The notes below the pieces were generated by a model that had not been told where the DNA came from, made no database searches, and was given only the letters and a program-made list of their open reading frames with translations. The translations under genes and the position numbers were made by a program. Positions 58,829 to 64,000 of a stretch of DNA of 64,000 nt are shown here, piece after piece (positions within the stretch are counted from its first letter, which is position 1; every line of letters begins with the position of its first letter). Source of the DNA: Brachionus plicatilis (Eukaryota; Rotifera; Eurotatoria; Ploima; Brachionidae); contig QEOQ01000508.1 in the NCBI GenBank assembly GCA_010279815.1, forward strand, positions 3,800,159 to 3,864,158, read 5' to 3'.

Positions 58829-59167
58829 AATTAAAATTTTAGCTTATTTCATAGATTTTAAATGATTCTAATTTATTTAAAGAAATATAGTTGATATCTT
58901 AAAAAATAAAAAAATTAATTTTGTTTTATTATTCAGCGTTGTGCACAATTCAAAAAACGAACGCATGATTTTAGTTATCTTTTTTTAAAAGACAAATTAA
59001 CAAGTGTTAAAATTTTTTATTTACACAAAAACTAGTGATTGCGGTAAAACCTCGGAAACTACTCAGAGATTATAGGGTGTGCAAAGCCATAACCCCTCTT
59101 ATTCCATGTACTTTTTAAATATTTTTTCTTTAGTCTCATGAGATTAAAGATTTGATAAATTTTCACA

Positions 59168-59329
59168 CCCATCATTCAAGAATTCATCGATGATGTTGAA
59201 CACGATAAAGCTCAAAACATTAATGGTTTTAATTTTGGTGAAAAATTAACATCTGAAGAGATTGGTACTGCTAGACCAGATGAGAGCGACGAAGATTCTG
59301 AAATGGAACTTGAACCAATATTTTTTTAA
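59168..59329 (+). pseudogene. Acidic C-terminal ORF fragment, transposon-like
   Basis: A 53-residue frame with no ATG reads PIIQEFIDDVEHDKAQ, then EEIGTARPDESDEDSEMEL and a stop. Such acidic ends are common in transposases of this window (compare 5040-5123), but no diagnostic motif is present. Confidence 0.3.
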
Positions 59330-59525
59330 TTTAATTTTAATATTTTTTAAATCGAATAGCCTCTGTATAAGCTCAAGCAAATTTTTTTATTACCCCATTT
59401 CCTAAAATATATTTTTTTTATTAAACCCCCGGGTCATCGATTGTCTTTTGGGAGTAAAATTTAAAACTTTTTTTTTTAAATTAGTATCCTATCATTTTTA
59501 AGCTTAAAATTAGGCAGCTTATTTT

Positions 59526-60576
59526 TTAGTCAAAGGGTAGTGTTAGGGGACACTAGTTCGAATTGGGTTAAAGTTAACAGTGGAGTTCCACAAGGTTCAG
59601 TACTCGGTCCTTTACTCTTTATTATTTATATAAACGATATGTTGGATATAGTCCAAAACAATTGTGAAGCTTATGCTGAGGACACGAAGATCTTATCAAC
59701 AGTTAATAATTTCAACTCGATTTATAAGCTACAATCGGATATGGATAAGGCGTGCAAGTGGTCAAAAGAGTGGTCGACTCAGCTAAATGTAGAAAAATGT
59801 AAAGTAGTTCATATTGGTAGCAATTATCCTGAGTTCGAGTACAAGATTGGTTTGAAGCCCCTGAGTAAGTCAAAATGCGAAAGAGATTTGGACATTTACA
59901 AACAGAATGATTTAAAATGGGACACACAAGTCAAGAATGCAACAGCTAAAGCAAATAGAATGTTGGGTATAATTAGGAAAGCATTTAAGTATCCGTGCAA
60001 CGAGACTATCAAACTATTGTATTGTTCTATGGTTAGACCGCATCTGGAGTATGCTGTCAGTGCATGGTGTCCATATTTAGAAAAGGATATAAATGAGCTT
60101 GAGAAAGTTCAACGAAGAGCAACAAAGTTGATTCCAGAACTGCGTGATTTGGATTATCAACGACGTTTGTCAAAACTAGAGTTAACTAACCTGAGTACAA
60201 GAAGATTAAGGGGTGACCTAATCCAAATGTACAAAGTGGTAAACAATTACGAACAAATTGAATTTAATAAAGGAATTAACTACAGTCTAAACACAAGATC
60301 CGGGAGCCGAAGATATGAATTAAGGAGAAATAGCTTTTGTCTAACGCGTGAACATGTAAAGAATTGTCTTCCTGGATTTAACTTTTTTACAAATAGAGTC
60401 GTGAATGGATGGAACAAACTTCGGGAAGATGTGGTAAATGCAAAGAACCTGAATACTTTTAAAGCGAGGCTTGATGTTTGGATCTCGAAACAAAAAGAAG
60501 CGATTGCTGCAGATCTTTAGAGTTATGCTTAGATAATCTCTGAGCTGCAGTCAAAACTACAACTACTACTACTATC
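59526..60576 (+). mobile_element. 5'-truncated CR1/L2-like LINE with ACT-repeat tail
   Basis: Flanked by CTTATTTT at 59518-59525 and 60577-60584, a likely 8-bp target duplication. It holds the C-terminal reverse transcriptase ORF and ends GCTGCAGTCAAAACTACAAC followed by ACTACTACTA. The 3' end matches the minus-strand copy at 28700-29162. Confidence 0.8.
59540..60520 (+). pseudogene. Reverse transcriptase fragment with altered catalytic motif
   Basis: 326 codons, open throughout. NSGVPQGSVLGPLLFIIYIN is followed by AYAEDTKIL where FADDTK is expected: the first catalytic Asp is Glu. Then LNVEKCKVVHIGS, SMVRPHLEYAVSAW, LEKVQRRATKLIPEL, RRLRGDLIQMYK and FFTNRVVNGWNKL. The family and order are those of CR1/L2/Rex-type elements. 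The endonuclease and N-terminal RT are missing. Confidence 0.85.
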
Positions 60577-60584
60577 CTTATTTT

Positions 60585-61343
60585 CTGCTTAACGATGTTT
60601 ATTTAAGTTTTTAATTCTCTAAACTTACTAACTAAACCTAAATTCAATATTTTAAAAATATTCTGATGATGGTGTTTTAATAAGCTTAAGATTTTATACC
60701 TTTATTCCAAAGTTTGATACTTTTTATTTCAATTTACCAGATAAGAACACTTTTGTTTTACTTCCTCTCGTGATGAAATTTACTTCTATTTTTGACTTCA
60801 CCCCTATCTCTTAAATTATAGAAATATAATTTTATTATTTAAACGCGAAAGATCATTCAAAATTTTCATGTTATTTTTAAAGATTTTATTTAAAATAAAC
60901 AAAATAGAACAAAATCAATAAAAGTCAAATAAAACTTAAAATATTCATAATTAAAGACTCAATCGATCATTCAAGTGTTAAAATTATTCAATTTTGAAAT
61001 TAAGATATTTAAGTTATGTATTTTGTTTCAAATTTCTATGTTAAATTTATTTTTTTAATCTATCAAAAGAGTTTTCTTCGCCAAAAAGAGCTTTTATACG
61101 AGGAATTTCAAAATAGAAGAATTTTTTTTTTTTTTTTTCTATGTGCCCAGAGCAGACATTAGTCTTTCATGCGAACATGGTGGACACACTTATTTATTTA
61201 AAGGAATAAAATAATACTGAAAAAAATATTTTAATATAAATCGAGTTGTTTTTATATATAATTTATATAAATTTAAATAAAAAGAATGAAATAAAATATG
61301 AAGAAAAAAAGGAGAGAGAAAGGTGATTTGGTTTTATTTCAAG
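60585..61343. other. AT-rich spacer with possible SINE-like scrap
   Basis: On the minus strand about 61118-61200 reads GCTCTGGGCACATAG followed by an 18-A run, which suggests a small poly(A)-tailed retrosequence. Nothing else was recognised. Confidence 0.3.
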
Positions 61344-61930
61344 TTATTTTTTTTTTGTTTTGTATTTTAAATATTTAAGAAAATTATCTATGTAATCAAT
61401 GTCAAATTTGGTAAATATTTTGATAAACTCAATAAAGTGTAGATTTACATTATTAATTTTTCTTTGTCTAAATGGAGATAAATTTAAATCTAGATCATTC
61501 AGTGTAAAAGAGTTGATAAATTTAGAAAAAAAGAAAGCAAATGTTAATTCATCAAAAGAATTGAACACTAAACTTCCTGGAGTGTAAAGTTTATTGCTGT
61601 TTCTTAGATTATATGGTCTGTTAAGAGATTCGTTCACTATAAGTTGAGTTTTAAGTTGAAGAGGCGATTCTGGGTTCTTTAAAATCTTAAAAGAAAAACA
61701 GCAAAGCTTAATGATCAGCCTATGTTGAAATCCGTAAAGACCTAGAATTTCAAGATTATTATTAATTGTATTAAAACCGGTAGAAAAAATCAGTTTAAAA
61801 AGTCTTAATGTTGGTCTGTAAAGTTTACTTTTTCTAGTACAATATACTCATTGGATGCAGATCAAGATTATTTTGCTGAAACAAAATTTTAAAAGAGCTG
61901 GGTTCAAAGATGATTTGTGTTTAATTTTTT
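61344..61930 (-). pseudogene. LINE reverse transcriptase C-terminus, different family
   Basis: A minus-strand frame, open from about 61840 to its stop, reads RKSKLYRPTLRLFKLIF, LEILGLYGFQHRLIIKLCC, FKILKNPESPLQLKTQLI, NRPYNLRNSNKLYTPGSL and onward. The YNLRNS...P block with the upstream HR...F-K-I segment is the usual C-terminal domain after LINE reverse transcriptases. A stop (TGA) interrupts the frame near 61852. No palm motif is visible. Confidence 0.6.
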
Positions 61931-64000
61931 TTTAGTAAATTGTGGATTATTTTATCAAATTTTATAATTTGAAGAAAATCGATTGCCATTTTACTAAATT
62001 TAGAACTAAAGTCATAAATAATACACCTGCTTTATTCAAAGGCATTGCTAAATAATCGAATTTTTTATTTATTAAATGAATTTTTGCTAAAAATAATATT
62101 TCAAGGGTTTTTTTCCTTTCATCTCAAATTAAAAAGCAAATAATGTTAAATAGTCTCAAATTCTTGTTGAATTAAAAACTTTTATTTATTGTGCCAATTT
62201 TTTTTCTTCTGATACTGTTCAAACAAAAAAATTTTCTTAACCAAGCTTTTAAATGCAAAAATATCTTGGAGAAATAGAAGTATTTTAATTTTGAAATGAT
62301 TAATCACGAAGGCAAGTCTATGAGGAAAATTGTTGATTTAAAACTAGTTAAGGCACAAAAATCGGATTAATAGAAAAAATTTTAAAACTTAGTTTCATTT
62401 ATAAGTCTTTTTAGTTTAAGTTTGATTAATTTTTCAAGAAGTGACATTTCGCCAAACTAAATACTCAAAGAGGAATGATGAGTTGAAAAAAATTAAAATT
62501 AAAAATAAAATTAATTAGTCTAAATAATCAAGCTTGACGGATCAAAAAATTTATTAAAAGTTTTAACTAAAACTCATTTAATTTAGTTCAAATCACAGTG
62601 CATCATAATCCGCAATTCAATTCACATTTTATTAATCAGAACTGATTAACTTCGTCTTTGATATGAGGTAATTTCTCGTTTTTTCAGGAGACTTAAGTCA
62701 GACCTAATTTATTTATTTGGATTAGACTTACATGTTAAATATTAATTTTGTCTAAAATTTTGTTTTTTTTGTCGGAAATATTTTTCTTCCTTAAAAAATT
62801 AATCTAAAAAAAATTGAATTTTAAATAAGATTTTTTATTATTAGATTAAAATATTTTGAATGAAAAATATTTGTAGTTTTTAAAAATTTTCTATTTGCAC
62901 TAGATGGAAACAAATCTACACTCGATTAAAATTAAATAATTATTTGGGGATCAACAACGCTAGCATCTGATATTTTAATTAAACATATTATTTTTTTAGA
63001 AAAGAATTTTATTTCAATTTAAAATTGTTAAGTTTAAAAAACATTTCTAAATATTGGTTATATTTTAAAAATTTTGGATGCTAAAAAATAATTCTTTTAT
63101 TTTCAAATGATTAAGTTTTATAGATACATTTCATCTAAACTCCTTGAACCACAAATCCATTTTCTTTTCGCAGATTTTTTTGCAAAAAAAAAAACAATTA
63201 AAAGGTTCATTTAGCTAGAATAAAAATTAAAACAATAACTTAGTAATTTTTGAATAAAAGGCTTTAGACATCTTGACTTAAATGAAGCATTTTTCTTCAA
63301 TAATTAAAAAAACTAAATTCAACTCAATTAGTTTTTTTTTAATAATATAAGCTAGAACTCTAAAAAATAGCAAAAAGATTTATTTTTTAATTAAAATTTT
63401 GATTTTATACAAAAAAGTTTTTTGAATTTAAATTTGTATTCAATTTTTTATTAGAATTCAATTCATTATTTAAATTTTCAAAAAGACTTAAAATAAATAA
63501 ATTGTTTTTTTTTATTTAAATGTATAAATAATTAAGTGACTGAAAAGTTGTAAAGATTAAATAGTAAATTGTGATAGTAATGAGCTACAGCAGAGAACTG
63601 CTGAGCGAGACCATATGTCAAATTGCAAAATTTTAAATTAAAAGTAATTTTTTTCTCTACTTTTGATAATTTTGTGACTGACAATAGTGAGTCAAACTCA
63701 AGATTTTGAGATAGCATTAATTACTTTTTGACTGTTAAATAAAATTTTAATTTTAGTTCAAATCAAAATTTCTCTTCAAATCAAAATTCCGAATTGGTTT
63801 ACTTTTTTAATTAAAATTTAAATAATTATATTAAATCAAATAATTATTAAATTTAAAACTAATTTATTTAAAATTTGAAATGAAAGGCATCTCAATACAA
63901 AATATCATTTCAATTCAAAGAGTTTATCATTAGACACTAAAATTAATCTTTGAATTAATTTAAATAATTTTAATGTAACATGCTTTACATGTTATGTAGA
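61931..64000. other. AT-rich end of window
   Basis: No gene, RNA or element recognised. The minus-strand ORF at 63532-63717 is short and without family signature. Confidence 0.45.

Noticed and set aside
1..64000. CRISPR arrays, rRNA genes, bacterial operons
   Set aside because: No regularly spaced repeats, no rRNA core sequences and no ribosome-binding-site-led gene chains; the window is eukaryotic.

Overview
This is 64 kb of very AT-rich animal nuclear DNA. Short and long GT-AG introns, a eukaryotic tRNA with internal A and B boxes, a voltage-gated potassium channel, a seven-helix receptor and EGF/trypsin-type proteases all show a metazoan. The AT bias, compact GC-richer exons, protease layout and dense small transposons fit a monogonont rotifer such as Brachionus. 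The species call is an inference, not something the sequence states.

Host genes. Six are well supported. Two paralogous membrane-anchored serine proteases (N-terminal transmembrane anchor, EGF-like stalk, S1 protease domain) lie on the + strand at 368-1750 and 12667-19432. An atypical class A GPCR (23178-24266) and a Kv2/Shab-type channel (29614-31095) are single-exon genes on the - strand. A two-exon PPC/DUF296 protein (53489-53961) and a tRNA-Gly(GCC) (54022-54092) lie close together on the - strand. Nothing links these genes functionally except the two proteases.

Everything else is transposon-derived or featureless AT-rich DNA. 0.2-9.3 kb: TIR elements, a LINE copy and two decayed transposase genes. 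12.8-18.4 kb: intron 1 of the second protease, filled by nested elements (a decayed SWIM/MULE element holding a hAT-like MITE and a mariner-type palindrome, which itself holds a 354-bp palindromic MITE). 19.4-28.5 kb: hAT-like, mariner-like and inverted-repeat elements around the GPCR. 28.5-29.3 kb: a truncated LINE between two ~140-bp direct repeats. 31-46 kb: AT-rich DNA with palindromes, LINE tails and MITEs. 46-53 kb: mostly blank, with a few coding-like scraps. 57.9-62 kb: a TIR element with a C2H2 finger remnant, then two LINE fragments.

The most interesting signals are: (i) two related TIR elements beginning GGGTCT, rich in GTGACC/GATCAC motifs, each with the remnant of a single C2H2 finger; (ii) a family of palindromic MITEs with GGCA...TGCC ends and 8-9 bp target duplications; (iii) the ~140-bp duplication flanking a truncated LINE; (iv) the tandem protease pair with different S1-pocket residues and one intron enlarged about a hundredfold by nested insertions; (v) a receptor lacking the usual DRY and NPxxY residues. 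All boundaries were read by eye, without alignments or searches.
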